Counted from the stretch's first letter, positions 24,341-37,589 are shown. The stretch: 64,000 bases of DNA from Lophius americanus (GCA_037951165.1 JBBDHG010000032.1:10444001-10508000), one strand, 5' to 3'. Notes: generated by a model not told the origin, from the sequence alone. Program-made: numbers and translations.

Positions 24341-27254
24341 ATAGAGGCGAAAGTCTATCCGCCTCAAAACCACATATTTCCAAAAGCGTAATAGACCTTT
24401 GTGTCCTGCTATAATAAGTATTCTGCATGTTGTGATGCTTTTCAAAGGCAAGCAGTGATCCAAATAAAAGCTAAAGTCCTCCGCTTAGCCTGAATAGTCA
24501 GTCTTTTGTAGCGGAATTACTTTTTAATAATACATATACTCTATGTTACTGGTTTATGATACTGTTAAAGGGTTTGTTCACATTAATTGCTTTTAGAAAC
24601 ACATGGAAGTCTTCGACTGAGATTTCTATCAGGATAATATTAATGAGTTAGAAATAATAAGAACGCATGTGGCGGAGGCAAGGAAATGAGGGAGCCAACA
24701 GAACATAGTATGGACACTTTCGGTTGAACTCTAGCTTTGTTTTTACTAATTCTAAAGGGCTATATCTTTTCACAGTGTATTCAGTGTGACTGGCATCAGA
24801 AGTCACAACATGCTGTGCATCACAATCATCTCCAGCTCCTTACCCCCAAAACCTAATGAGAGAAATGGTGCCTTTAATGTTCAATCGAAAGATGTTGAAA
24901 CAGAATTTTTACCAATTTATTTTCTTCAAAGCCCGTAATCTTTCCCATTCAAAACCAATGATGAAAAGCAATAAAATTACTCTTCGATGTATTAAAGTGC
25001 TGTGTAATAAGGTATTAAGGTTATAAAAGGCAGAATGATTCCAATCCCTGCAGTGAGATAACACACACTCACGCACACTGTCTACACGCTGGACCACAGA
25101 CTGTGAAATTACCCAATCAGAGAGACTTGTCAGTTCTCCTGCATCAGTCTTCACACTTAACGTACGTGATGCACATGCCACCAACATGAGCAGCAATACA
25201 GAGAACATAACCTTTAAATGAATGATTGTCTGAATTTGTATAGATCTCTAACTCTTCATTTTCCTGCCAAACTAAAGGTTGAAGAAATTTTGTCTAGAAA
25301 CCATGTTAACAACAGGCGTCTTCATTTCTTCCAAACAATCTGTGATTCTCACCTTGGCCCGAACACATACCCATATCAAACACATACCCACACTGGACAA
25401 TAATGATTTTGCCATCCTACGATAATTGTTGCAGCACTGCAGCCCTGGACTAAAACAGCCAATAAACGGTGACTGTGAAATCTGTTTGTGAGGGTGAGTT
25501 GGTGTTCCTTGATCACGTCTGCAGAGTCGATTTGGAGCAGTATATGTTAAACTCCAAGGATGAGCCTGAAGCAACTTCTTTTTAAGAGGTCTTTTACGGG
25601 TCTTTGTGACCTCAGGATACACCTGCTTGAACCAGCCGCATAGCACTTCCTGTTTGCCAATTGCCTGATCTCCATTTACTTCAATCTTTTAATCCTTTTA
25701 TCCTCGTATTTTGACATTGAAGGCCATTTATATTGAACCTGTGGTAAATCGCTTGATCTCCAGCATCTCCTTCCCTTGCTCTGATGAGCTGAAACATTAG
25801 CATTATCTACTTGCACAGGCTGTTTTTTTGTTAGTGCCACCATTTTTCCTTCTTTCTAACTTCGTTTTAAGGTTTGAAAATGTTTGAGCTATCGCTCAAG
25901 AGACTCCCTCAGTTCTGACGGACTGATTGGCGAGTCATCTATTATACTCCTGTGACACATTCGACCACTAAGTGCTATTGTAGGAGGAACTGTAACCAAA
26001 CTCTACCTTTCATTCACTTTTCTTGCGCTTCAAGCTTCACATGAACGCAGAATGAAAGAACCTTAATAAGCCGTTAACATAAGCAAGCGAAGGTCCGCTT
26101 CAGTGTTTCTGTTAGTGGTGATTTTGGATTTGTTTTCAGCCACATTAAGTACCAATTTTTTTGGTACTAAATATATGAATAAATATATTATGGTTCATTT
26201 CTGGATGTATGGTGCAGAAACGTTCATTTGTGTGTCAAGTGTACCAATATTTGGAGGTTCTGTGTCGTACCCTCCTCGGGTCCTGCTGGAACGATAAAAT
26301 ATTTGTAGCATTTTAGGTCAATATCTGTACCCTCATTTTTTTAGTGCGTACAGAATCTCTCTCCCTCCACACCAGCACATGTGGTACACTACATGGAAGA
26401 ATTCTAATTGCATGGTGCCTGAATTCCAACAGTGTTGTCTCAAGGCAAACATTGCCATAGTGCACTTACCCAACACAGCATTTTTCCCTTTACTTAAAAT
26501 ATGAAAAAAATATCCATACAAATGTCATCATTCTCTTTCTCTGCTCCCTCAACACAGCCTACAGCAATATGTCTTTAACATTTTAAAATACACATACAAT
26601 ATCCATAGCCTACTGATACAGTTAGATATTATAGTAAATACATTCAGTTCAAAAATGAAAAATCCAGGAGCCTTTTAGAAATATAGAAACTTTCTAATTA
26701 TGAATTTGAATTATGAAGTGTACCATTAAAGCTGCTTTACCAAAATAAAATAATAAAACAAAATGCATTACATAGCCAGCTGGTGGTCAACATGAAATAG
26801 TGTATGACTAGACTAAACCGAGATCACACAAAGTATATCCCTTTATAAAAGAAAACACATACCTGTGGAACATAAAACCGCACATTAAAACTGTATTTCA
26901 TATTCATTCCGCGCCACTGCTCCTAAACATGCTAAACAACACAATTTACTCCTGGAAAAGATGGTAGAGTCATGTTGGTCACATGATCCAAGGATTGCTG
27001 CTGCAGCAAAAATTACAACCAATAATTATTAAAATTGAGGCTAAACACAACACAACTTAGTATGTAATGAAATTAACTTTAGCAGTAAACAGTTCAGACC
27101 AAGGGTTATAAAGTAAATCATTCAATTTTGCAACGGAAAAATGTAAATAATACAGCAGCACACCTCGACTAGACTTACAGTAGAGCATATGACAGTGAGG
27201 GAAAGATGAGAGGAGATAAGGGTACCCAAAACTGTTCTGGTTGGTTCCTCACTT

Positions 27255-27500
27255 CTGCTATCACTATTTCTTACTGAAAAATGTGTGCCACAACAGACCC
27301 TGTTTATAATATGACCCAGTGGCAGCATTTTCATTTTGGAGAGTTAGGGTCCAAGGGTGGAGCCCTGGGGGATTCCATGGATTTTTTTTCAGTTTTGGCA
27401 TAGAAAGCATGATAGGATTCACTAAACATAATTATATAACTTGACACATCCAAAATAAAGTCTAGTAAGGGTCAGAGGTTTTTCTAAAAACATGCTTTAC
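27255..27500 (+). repeat. Dispersed repeat E, copy 1
   Basis: It contains CTATTTCTTACTGAAAAATG, CCTGTTTATAATATGACCCA, GTGGCAGC and GGTGGAGCCCTGGGGGATTC, then CATGCTTTACTGAAAGTT. The same landmarks occur in order at 46850-47110. Confidence 0.55.
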
Positions 27501-27577
27501 TGAAAGTTAGAACTAATATACAGTAATTAAAAAAACTTTAGAAATAATTTTGTGAATTTTTCTAAAGTTCACAAAAC

Positions 27578-27615
27578 TTTGCTATCTTGGCCCCAATCAT
27601 AGCCAAGATAGCAAA
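27578..27615. repeat. 14-bp hairpin
   Basis: TTTGCTATCTTGGC at 27578-27591 pairs with GCCAAGATAGCAAA at 27602-27615 around a 10-nt loop, about 370 nt upstream of the grid2 exon. Confidence 0.7.
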
Positions 27616-27980
27616 AGATGTGTATCAGTGACTAGAATTAAGATGACATCACATCATATCATACCAGCTAATGATTTTCCTATAGCGACCAAAGGTTTCA
27701 TAGGCAGGGCAGGATCTAGATCTGAAAAGGAGAGAACAGAACTGGGCTCTGTCAATCGAGGTTTAACAAAAGTAAAGGACTGAAAAACTGAAGGAATAAA
27801 TTCACATACTAAGCTGCTGTATGTGTGTTGCACACTACATCGGCAAACACCAAGCAGTCAAATGGAAGGCCAGCACACAGATATGGCTTAGTTCTCTACA
27901 ACAGAATGCTGACTCATCGCCGGAGGTAAAGAAGGCACCTTTGTGAACATTAACCGAGTAAATGTCTTCTTTTCTTTCAG

Positions 27981-28147
27981 GTGAAGTACGGTCGTTTTGG
28001 TTTTATATGGGATGCGGCGGTGCTGGAGTACGTCGCTAATAACGATGAGGACTGTTCGTTCTACACCGTCAGCAACAGCGCACCAGACCGGGGATATGGA
28101 ATCGCCATGCAGCATGGAAGCCCCTACAGGGACATTTTCTCCCAGAG
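27981..28147 (+). CDS. grid2: grid2 internal exon: end of glutamate receptor delta-2 ligand-binding lobe S2
   Basis: This exon encodes 55 residues plus two bases of the next codon (phase 2 at its end). The peptide starts VKYGRFGFIWDAAVLEYV and contains RGYGIAMQHGSPYRD, which are hallmarks of the ionotropic glutamate receptor S2 lobe in the delta class. The Trp-Asp pair at 28008-28013 matches the position whose aspartate contacts the amino group of the ligand (D-serine or glycine in delta receptors). The cysteine codon at 28053-28055 is the usual first partner of the lobe disulfide; its partner is in the next exon at 47370-47372. The acceptor AG is at 27979-27980 after a pyrimidine tract, and the donor GT is at 28148-28149. 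The split Arg codon (AG + A) joins perfectly to the next exon. GluD2 is a postsynaptic receptor best known from cerebellar Purkinje cells, where it binds cerebellin-neurexin. The subtype is assigned from the tail exon; grid1 is less likely. Confidence 0.95.
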
Positions 28148-28744
28148 GTAAAAATATAACAGTAAACCAAGTCAACACCGAGATTGACCCCAATTTGTTA
28201 TCCTCTAAATAACAACATTCTGAGAAACAGCTTTTGGTCCATGTTCATCCAAGCTTTAGATTGGGAAATATCTCTTATTTGTGAGAGGACCTCCATAACT
28301 TCCGAGAAGGTCATGATCCTTTTTACTGCTCCAAATTCATACCAGCAAAATAAAAATGTGGCTACTCCCATAAAGTTTGCCCCTCATCTTGCTTGAAAAA
28401 TGCCCCGTGTAGGTCAGACACCAAGAACATAGATTAAGTTGTGCATCAATCTCCCAGAGGAAATAAGTGAATGTCACTTTTCTGCAAGGATGGTGCTTAA
28501 CCGCAGCACAAACCAGACATTACCACTGAGGATAAGTCTGACAACGCCAACCCTCACATACGCCCAAATAAAATAAGATGTTGTAGAAAGATCCAAATTG
28601 ATCAAATTGTTCAACTTCAGATACTGGACCCAAATGCAGACACACAGATATGAGCCAAAAGCAGACAAAATATTACTTAAAACTTAGTACAATGCAAAAG
28701 CAGGTAGAATGGGTGACAGAAAAATGTCCATCCATGAAATCCAT

Positions 28745-28940
28745 GCAGGAAATTCACTGAAAAAAAGGTTAGAGCTGAAGCAACTGGTCTTTTCTCCTCT
28801 CATCCGAGAGGCATCCTCCGTTTCCGGAAACTTGTTGGACGAGCCGTTATATGTTTTCAACTTTAAAAAAGAAGTCCAGTTGCTTCGGATTCAGCCTTCT
28901 CGGATTACCGTGACTTGGATGAATGACAATCTACACAAAT
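28745..28940 (+). repeat. Fish dispersed repeat (GAAGCAACTGG..GGATGAATGA type)
   Basis: It contains GCTGAAGCAACTGGTCTTTT, CTCCTCTCATCCGAGAGGC, GAAGTCCAGTTGCTTCGGAT and GACTTGGATGAATGACAATC. The combination recalls a common teleost repeat; AGCAACTGG and CCAGTTGCT are inverted copies. It lies 600 nt downstream of the grid2 exon ending at 28147. Confidence 0.4.
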
Positions 28941-29724
28941 GAAAAACTGAGAGTAATCCAATGAAACAAAGGGAGAATTCAGGTAAGAAAAGGACAACAC
29001 GGGAAAACAACAAGGCGGTTACGTAAGGAAACACAGGAATACTCACGTGTTCAACATGATCAACAGATTCCATAAAGCGGAGACTCTCAGAAGTAAATAG
29101 AAGCAGTCAGTGTTGAGGAAAAAAATCTACTTTCAGTGTAAGGGAGAGACACCAAGAAGTGTTTTATCTTTTAGCATGAACACTTTTCATGATTCCTTTT
29201 CTATTATCGATTTGATATTGCCTTGGAAAGATCTACAAAAAATCTATATTCAAGTTTCTCCCCCAAAACTATATTTTAATGACTACATCTGAATACATCT
29301 TGATGACGATCGTCCAAAACTGATTTTTACTGAATAGATATTAAACGCTTCCAAAGAGTATTTCAATGATATCTGCTGCTGACCGCTGGTTTAACAAGCT
29401 CTCCCGCCGATGTCAGCAGTAAAAATTAGTTTGATTTGATTTGTTGTTCATACCTAGGCATTATCAGAATGCTTGGTTGGTTTTTAGGTGTAAAATATTA
29501 ATAATTTAACCGACAACGCAACATTATTTCAAAAGGAGGACAAATGACAGTGTTCAGCCTGAACCCGGAAGGATGGCCACCCTACAGGTGAGCGCCAGAG
29601 GACAGGTGACGATACTCAGCAGTTAAAATAGAAGAAAGTTAAGTTAAATATGAGTAAAATGTAAAAATAAAATAGGGACAGTAAACACAGAATCCTAACA
29701 ATAAACCTTCAAAATAAAGTTAAA

Positions 29725-29905
29725 CATCATCTGCATTAAAACTCACTGCTAAATCAGCCTGAGGTATGGCGACCATACTGTCTCACTTTTTGCCAATGTT
29801 GAATCACAGAATCTGAGCTCCATTGATGATGGATTTTGATAGTCCACAAACCCTCGTTCAGCTCGGTGATAACCGACTCTGAGTTGATTGCTCAAGCTCA
29901 GTCAA
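29725..29905 (-). mobile_element. PIF/Harbinger-like MITE copy 2 (partial)
   Basis: The reverse complement matches 2480-2640 with scattered substitutions. Shared landmarks are ATCAATGGAGCTCAGATTCTG, AGTGAGACAGTATGGTC and CAGTGAGTTTTAATGC. The terminal GGCCTGTTTCA end is absent. Confidence 0.5.
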
Positions 29906-32900
29906 TATCTCAGAAAATATTAATAGTTAAAAGGCTAGATTAATATAATGTTAATGGTTATTTGGGATTCATGGCAGTAATAACATTGTAATAACATAGT
30001 TGCATACACTTGTAATAAAAGGGGAAAGCGTTCTGTGTAAATGTTGTCTTTCAAACAGGGTTCCTGGTCATGTGATAAGATTTATATTTGTCCTTTCAAA
30101 GTAAAAGCCCCATTTTTCAAATCAAAAACATGAATGATGAATTACTTTCTTTTAGTAAAGTTGGAATAAAGGAATTGCTACCACTTGGAGCCCATACTGT
30201 TCCACTTTAACAACAGCAGAGCTTTTCAATCGATACTTCTACATTTACCAGAACATTTTTGATTTAGCTTCACCTCTACGTGGGTAAAGAGAGTGTGTAC
30301 TTTTGCTGTTTTTATCTGTCATTAAATCAAAGTCACACAAGTAACCTCTACATCACCCCCTGAAAGGTGACACAGGGCTGATCAAAAACAAGATACCAAA
30401 ACATTAAAGCCAACACAACCGCTGCCAGTACTGACATTGCAAGAAGGTTTTCACACAAAGCCTATCACAGTACCATAATTCGTTTCTCCTCTTTTTATAG
30501 AGTGGAGGAGGAAGTAGTTTTGATGCGCCTGACTGATTACATTAGATTCCTAAAATGTTGGTACTTATATTTAATTCATCAATCTTAAAGGTGAATATAT
30601 TAAATTAACATATTTTAGAATGAAACTCCCCCAATTAATTATTTATAGACTTGAGCAATTGTCGCATAATTTACTTAACAAAATCTGAAAAGCAGACAAA
30701 TCCAGATACTGAAATGTTTTTTTCATTTTGTTGACGATTAAAGTCAAAGGTTTTTAACATGTGACAGTTTTCTTTTATAATTGTCAACATTTAACCAATA
30801 TTTTTTTACCTTGTTAGTAGGAACTAAATATTAAATCAGACTATGAATAGGAATAAACATATATTTTTAAATATGCTAGGAATTCCAGTATTTCATTTAG
30901 AATCCATTACAAAAGTACCAAAAACAGGGTTTAAATGATCAAATTGAATAAAGTTAGGTTTGGCCCCTCTCTATTCTTTGCATGAGTGGTGATGTCTGTC
31001 TCTTTATGGCTCCATATCTGTTGAAGCGCTGGGTTTCAGACTAATGCCAATCAAGCCTCTCTTATCGAAATAAACAAGCAGGGTCACACTCTTGGGAAGT
31101 CAGTTTGAAAAAGTTGGCTCACACTGATCCCCTTGGCTCTTCAAAAAGTTACAGAAATTATCAGGAGTGGGAAATAATCACAGAATTAAAATTGTTTTGT
31201 TTTTCTGGCTTTGATTTCTGGTTGTTCATCCTGACAGTACATTACACAGATTAGTGAAGCACAAAGAGGAGATTAAACAGGAATTGTATTTTCAGAACAT
31301 GACACCACTGAGAATACTTCACACAGTTTATAAACTGGCTTGGCCAGATTATGTCCACCAGGGGCCTTAGGTCTGAGGGGTTTAGGGTCTACTGTTTATT
31401 TATCAGCAGGATTATGGGAAAGATACTGAACTGGTTTTCATGAAAATCTTGGAGGAAGGCGAAGCACAGGCCAAAGAAAAACCTTTGCTTTTGCACATTT
31501 TTCAACCTTGCAGAAGAGGTATGATTCCGTCCGCGATTTGGAGAGCTCCCTCTGAGAGAGTGTCCAACCCACAAACACTTGAATAGAGGCTCTGAAAGTG
31601 GCGTCAAAGTAAAAACCTTGCAGATAACCCCAACAAAAAAAAGCTGTTACTGAGGCGCAGGACTAGCATTGACCTCAAATAGAGCAAAAGCATAAAAACA
31701 ACTCTGAAAGGAGAAAGAGCTGTAAGTGACTCTTGAAATAGCTTCACCATAGAAACTGGAGCTAGTTTTTTCCATTCTGTTTTTCACAAAGCCAAAGTGC
31801 TTTATGTGTTCTTCTGATCAAAACAAACATGAATTGATTTATTCACTCATGGTTTTGCCGGTTCACCCCCTAACCGCAGCAATGTTGCAGGATATTTTGA
31901 TACCCACCGTCCTTCTGAAGGAGGGAAGTGACATCATACCCTATATAATCTGACAACACACCATTACTGGTTGTGGCTACAGTCCCATAAACATCCCTAA
32001 CAAAGCAACTGAAAAATAAAATATAGCTACAAGTGAGGGAGTTCACTTGTCATCATTAATCATGAGTAAGGCCCCACAAGTATATTTTAATATTATTGTA
32101 ATTGGTAACAATACAGGTCCACAATGAAACAATCGTTTCTGGTTTAGACATTTCTTTTCCTAACAAAATCCTGGAAAACACCCACTACATTTGAAGCTAA
32201 CACCAGCAGCTGTAAATTTAGTGATTCAATTTTATTCAGGCTTCTGCTGGGTCATCATCGCCATGTTTGAGCTTTAAGGCTCGGCTGGTCGTGCATTTAG
32301 AGACCTGTGGAAATGAGGATTTTCGTTTTTACTTTGATAGTAGCAAAAAATGAGGGGTAGTTAAATTATTAAGCAGTCCATCACAGCGAGAAGCCCAGAA
32401 TGCTGTGACGGCATCCCAGAATACTGCAGGGAAATGTTGTGGAACTGGTGTACAAGCCCAAGTGCTATTAAGTCTACCAAATGACACAGGCTGCACTTTC
32501 TGAGGAGATGAGATGGGCATGATTTTGTTGTCACCAGTGGATTTCCTTGCGGATGTCATCCTTTGACAATGGATTTCTAAAGCAATAACACACATGCTGT
32601 TTCCACAGGGGAAAAAACCCACCATCACATGAGGTAATGGTCGGGGGGGGATGCTTCCCCTTCCTCAGTAAAGATGGAGGGTGTCATGACATGACATTGC
32701 AGTTGAAAATATTGACCACAGCCTCAGGGTTTTCTGTCTGTGTTTCAGAAGAACAAGTTCTACATCAAGGGAATTCCACGCTGTGTTTTTTCCTTAGAAG
32801 TAGCTCTTTGTGGATTTTGATTCATATCGCTTTACTTTCAGCTCTTATTAAATGTTTTCAAGCCCCATTATTACATGCTTACTCTCTGAATAGATAGTAG

Positions 32901-33024
32901 TGATCTAAATCAATTTTTGCGATAGTAGTTCAATCAGAGGAGACAGAGAATACAGAAAAAATGAATAATTAATTATAAAAGATTATGTGAGATTACTAGT
33001 CTATTAGAAGTGCTGTGCAGCAGC

Positions 33025-33405
33025 TGGTATGACCCCTTTGGGAGTCTGGATACTGGTGTTGGTGGCTGATGACTCTGCTGAGGCTAATGAATCTGCGAGG
33101 AGTAGGTGGAGATGTGGAGGTGGAAGGCGTGTAGACCGACACCTTGAAAGAACTAGATGAGAGGAGAGGGAGAATCATATTGAGAGACACCGGCTGATGG
33201 AGGCTAAGCATGCAGGTGTGACACAGGGATTTTGGGGAATGAGGTCACCAGAATGAGTGCAGCTGATACCAATTGATGGCGCAGACCGTGAAGCAGTTAA
33301 TTGACACTGAGCATGTGTGAAAAGTGAGAAAAACCGAGTGGCATGAGAGGTAACTGTGTGCAAGAGGATAGTCTTTCTGACCGAACTTTCCACAGATCAC
33401 CGATC
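33025..33405 (+). repeat. Family D copy 3 (reference)
   Basis: CCTTTGGGAGTCTGGATACT, GGCTGATGACTCTGCTGAGG, GTAGGTGGAGATGTGGAGG, GCAGCTGATACCAATTGATG, CAGACCGTGAAGCAGTTAAT, GTCTTTCTGACCGAACTTTC. It is the most complete copy. The minus strand has short open frames over it, which look like chance. Confidence 0.65.
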
Positions 33406-33621
33406 TGCATTAGAATACGTCACTGACAAAAAAACAGATACCCATGTGCCTGTTTAGAGATTTTTTTAATATTCCATAATTGTTTTCCTTTAGTATGATC
33501 TGCAAGTCCTTATCTCAATTAATTGTTATTTCATAATTTTCATAACTTATTTCTTCATAATAAAAATCAATATCAAAGCATAACAGCGAGTGATTATGTC
33601 GAGTAAAAGAAATGTACAGTA

Positions 33622-33633
33622 GCGTGTGTGTGT

Positions 33634-33672
<39 letters not shown>

Positions 33673-33715
33673 TGTGTGTGTGTGTGTGTGTGTGTGTTTG
33701 CGTGTGTGTGTGTAT
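33622..33715. repeat. (TG)n microsatellite
   Basis: GT repeat with occasional CTG and TTTGCG interruptions; gives a meaningless Cys-Val open frame. Confidence 0.95.
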
Positions 33716-33974
33716 ATAACGTGCATACTTGAGGAGTGTTTATACTTGAGGAGTGTTTACTATCTTCTAGTCTTTGGAGGACAGGAGATATTTTCTTCTC
33801 TGTGTAGAAATAGATAACTTTCTGCTACATCGTTTTCAACAACTTTGTCTGTTATGAGGAGCCATTGCCAGAGTACAAGTGCAGCTCTCTCATCCGCCTT
33901 TGTGTTTGTTTATGAGTGTTAATCTGGGTCTTTTTGTCAGCACCGTCAAACAAATAATGTGGACACACTTGCAT

Positions 33975-34110
33975 ATATGTGTGTTTGTGTGTAGACTTGT
34001 GTTTGTGTGTGTTTGTGTAAGTGTGTGTCCTTGTGTGTGTGTGTTTTTTTGTGTGCGTCTGTGTGTGTGTGTGCGTCTGTGTGTATGTGTGTGTGTTTAT
34101 GTTTGTGTGC

Positions 34111-34183
<73 letters not shown>

Positions 34184-34188
34184 TGTGT
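33975..34188. repeat. TG-rich array ending in (GTGC)n
   Basis: Degenerate GTGTTT/GTGTGC repeats ending in about twelve GTGC tetramers (34139-34186). Open frames of 68-112 codons over it are low-complexity artefacts. Confidence 0.95.
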
Positions 34189-35639
34189 CAGTCAGGGCGC
34201 CGCTGCCCTGTGACTGATGGGGACAACCGGTAGATTTCCCAGAGTCAGAGAACGGTGGTGTAAAGGGTGAATCTGCTAATTTAAGCTGACAGCTACTGAC
34301 AAGTTGTTTTGAAGTCCTGAAGGGACACGATTGTGGAGAGAAATAAGCCCTATCTCCCAGGCATATATTGTTTTCATCTTTGCTATTCTGCAGGCAATAA
34401 TGTGGAAATTTACAATGAGGAGTTTTATCCATAGCAGATGGGCTTCTGGAGGGCGCTGCGGTCTAAGAAGATAAACTGCGGGCCAGACATTTTATTGGGC
34501 ATCCTGAACATGATTAGGATTTATATTTCTTTTTGAAATAGGTGAGCTACCTCTAACTCAAAATTCAAAATGAAGGTTTAGTTTTATTTATTTGGCTTCA
34601 GGAAGGTGTTGCCTAAGGGCTGATAGTTCAGCTATTTTAAAACTGAGCCCCAGTATGCTGTGTTTCTATTCTGCTGTGTACCTGGAAGCTTCAATTATTT
34701 ACACGAGAGCCACAAAGGATATTTACAGTTAGAGACCGTGGGCAAGCGCACGACACGTGTTGCCTTCTCTTTGTAGGAATGACATTAGCCCATCCATCTG
34801 TGGCCTCTCCTGCCCTCATCTGTTTTCTACGAAGGTTAACATATTACAAATGTATCACACATCACCTTCTTGGAGAAAGAGCCCAGAATTTGGTCAGATG
34901 AAGGATTGGAGCTGTTTCAGGGTTCAACTAGTTTGTTTCTTCATCTTTTGCACAGAAACACATTTTTTGTTCCATATAAAGCAGAAGGGTTTTTGATAAA
35001 AATAAAAAACCTATATTAGATAGAGATAGATGAACTTAAATTGTTGTTTTAACAATCCATTTTAATACATAAAGTAGTAGTTAGAGAAAGGGCCGTGATA
35101 ACTATTAACATTAATTGTTGTTTTTCTTTTCTCTCTTAAGCTCTTTAGAGCCCACTTGCCTTTATTGCCCTCTTGAATCCTCTTGTGTTTGCGTACTTTC
35201 TAATTTTTCCCTCCATAGCCTGAGCTCCATCATGCACGTATTTCATCTTTTATCCAGACCATAAACTCTGAGATACAGACACATTAAGCATTGTGCTCCC
35301 AACTCTGCCATCCACTGCCATTATGGTGGGTATGCGTACGCAGGGACTTTGGACACGTTTGGACAAGGCACTGGACTGAAGATCATCTTGGTCCAGCTTT
35401 TGGCAGGCAGAACCTCAGTGTGTCATATTCCGTGAACAGTCAGTGTATGACGTGCTTCCCACTCCATTAAACTTCTGCTGGGGAAAAGCTCAGACTCCTG
35501 CATGTTATTTGTGTTCTGGGGCCAGGACTGCTGTCCAGGGCCCTTGGTGAGGGTTGCTTCCATCGGCGTCACAACCAGACACTGAAGACAGTAGCTGAGA
35601 CCATCAGCTTCGCCATTGGCCACTTCAAACACCCCAAAC

Positions 35640-36165
35640 AAAGTCAGAGAACAATCCCCTTCAATGCTGGAGAGAAGTCCAGATCACAACAGAGGGCACC
35701 AACAGGACTCCTCACAGCAGCCAAAAACTGGCACCTGATGGTCAACCTGGGGAAACAGCTCCGGTTTCCTGAATCCATCATGGATAGCACGCTTAGGCCA
35801 AACGTAGTTCTGCTGTCTGAAACATCAATACATGCTGGCAATGCTGGAGCTTACAGTTCCCTGGGAGGACTGGGTGGAGGAAGCCACTGAGAGGAAGAAT
35901 ACCAGTTAAGCTGACCTAGTCGAAGATTGCTGCAGACACGGCTGGAGGACATTGTGCCTGCCCATTGAAGTTAGCTGCAGAGAGTTTGCTGGCCGGTCAC
36001 TCTGCAGAGCACACCATCTCCTGGGCATCGCCGGAGATGGTGTGAAGAGTCAGACAAGAGTCAGACAAACAGAGCACACCACAAAGGCAGCAGAGAAGGC
36101 CTCAGGATGGCTGTGGTTGAAAAAGCTTCTCAGACACATGTCAAAGTCTGTTCAAGCAGGAAAAG
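35640..36165 (+). mobile_element. Retroelement C-terminal domain relic (endonuclease-like, RPD..ELTVPWE type)
   Basis: A decayed coding stretch. One frame reads FPESIMDSTLRPNVVLLSET (about 35767-35826); after a frameshift it continues MLELTVPWEDWVEEATERK (about 35840-35900), and after another break LPIEVSCREFAGRSLCRAHH and KAAEKASGWLWLKK (to about 36140). This order is the widespread fish and invertebrate retroelement tail in which RPD and E.TVPWE resemble the core of a PD-(D/E)XK restriction-like endonuclease, followed by Lys-rich and E..CRGF-type motifs. Here RPD reads RPN and the pieces are in different frames, so it is inactive. No reverse transcriptase was recognised just upstream. Family assignment is from memory of the motif pattern. 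Confidence 0.5.
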
Positions 36166-37042
36166 TCCTTATTCTATAATCTTAGAGTTTTTATGTGAAT
36201 ATTTTCTTCTTTACAATGTCCAGTCTTATATTGTCATTGCTTATAAAGTGTCACCTAAGATTTTACAATGTTTTAATAACTAAATAGTTATCCACATATC
36301 AGTTCTACAACAAGTAGATTCATTGATAATTCGTATATTTGTTGACTGCAGCCCTGAAGTCCGCCACTTATCACATTTACCAAATGAAGTCCGAAGGTGC
36401 TAAGTTCCCTGCATAGTCAAGCTCATACAGCTTTTATAACGCCTTTGTGAATGTTGCTGCAGTGGATTTTACTGTCCAAACAGAAGTAGCCTAGAGCAGC
36501 TGTAGCATTGGAGGAATAATTCAGGTCCGGTGTTTAAAACACATTTTCCACATTTCATGTCTAAAACAATCAATGTTCTTTTATTTTGAGAAAGCTGCTA
36601 CTTATTTTTAAGCTGCTTTGTAGGGCTATTATACCATGAGCTACATGCGTAATCAAAGCGATGCTTGATCAAGGTTCCCGCTGAGGAAGCCAAAGAGAAA
36701 AAGAGATTTCTTTAATTCGGGATCATTCCCTCTCCATTATGCAATCTCATTCACACATTGAACTCAAGTTAAGCTGGAGGCTCAGAATCCTTCAATTTCC
36801 AATCTATGGAAATCACAATCCATAAGGGAAAGTAATGCATTTGTCTCCTTTCTAGATATATGTGCTTCTTTAATGCATTTAACAGTGTGTCTGCAGCAGC
36901 GACATGGTTCCAGGAGACAAAAAAAATAGATTTAATGCCAAGCGTCAGTCTACTGGTGCTCTCCCTCATGTCCGTCATTGTCTGAATACTCAAAAGCTGT
37001 CACTCTTCTCCCGATGTAACTCACTCTACTCACCTTGGGATG

Positions 37043-37045
<3 letters not shown>

Positions 37046-37099
<54 letters not shown>
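37046..37099. repeat. (CT)n microsatellite
   Basis: Pure CT dinucleotide run of about 27 repeats. Confidence 0.98.
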
Positions 37100-37102
<3 letters not shown>

Positions 37103-37589
37103 GTTAATGATGCTTAATGGCTGTTTAACTTTGCTGTGTTGTTTAGCTTAGTTCATCTTAATAATCTGTCCCAGATCACCCGCATGTGGGGCTTAATGAT
37201 GCTTAATTGGAAAGTTTGTTGACAAAGGGTTTTGACATAGAATCCTGTGAGAGTGCTAATTGGAATAATTAAGCTTAGCAAACTTGACTTGAGAGACCAA
37301 AGACCCGTGAGTATGTGACCTCCCCTTCCCATTTCCTTAGCTTCAGTGCAGTGGCACGCTGTTAATTGCATCAGTGACTAGAACTGTGAAACTAGTGTTT
37401 CACAGTGCGACAGTCTCATTTGTGAAGACTGACCCGGTTTGTAACCCTGTAGGCGTGCCTGCTCTTTGTAATTCCATGCATTCCAAGCAGATTCACACAA
37501 AAGTGATTCTGCAGGTATGCTCAATGATCTCCATTTCAATCCAGAGAGAAGATTAATTGAAGTAAGAATGATAATGGACCTGTGATAGT

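Larger units (their letters stand above)
1..27980 (+). other. Probable grid2 intron (3' part) preceding exon 27981
   Basis: The region ends in a good acceptor (pyrimidine tract and CAG at 27978-27980). The preceding grid2 exon, which should encode the part of S2 just before VKYG, was not found here, so the intron probably begins upstream of the window. The repeats are listed separately. Stretches in which I see nothing I recognise: 376-1380, 3900-6417, 7640-8825, 8915-10050, 10770-12150, 14040-15510, 15690-17570, 19980-20610, 22545-23390 and 24485-27225. Confidence 0.6.

Noticed and set aside
25272..25646. 124-codon minus frame
   Set aside because: No recognised domain, start context or splice signal; may be repeat-derived, but I could not match it to another copy in this window.
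33626..34432. Cys/Val-rich and Thr/His/Ala-rich frames
   Set aside because: Translation of TG and GTGC microsatellites.
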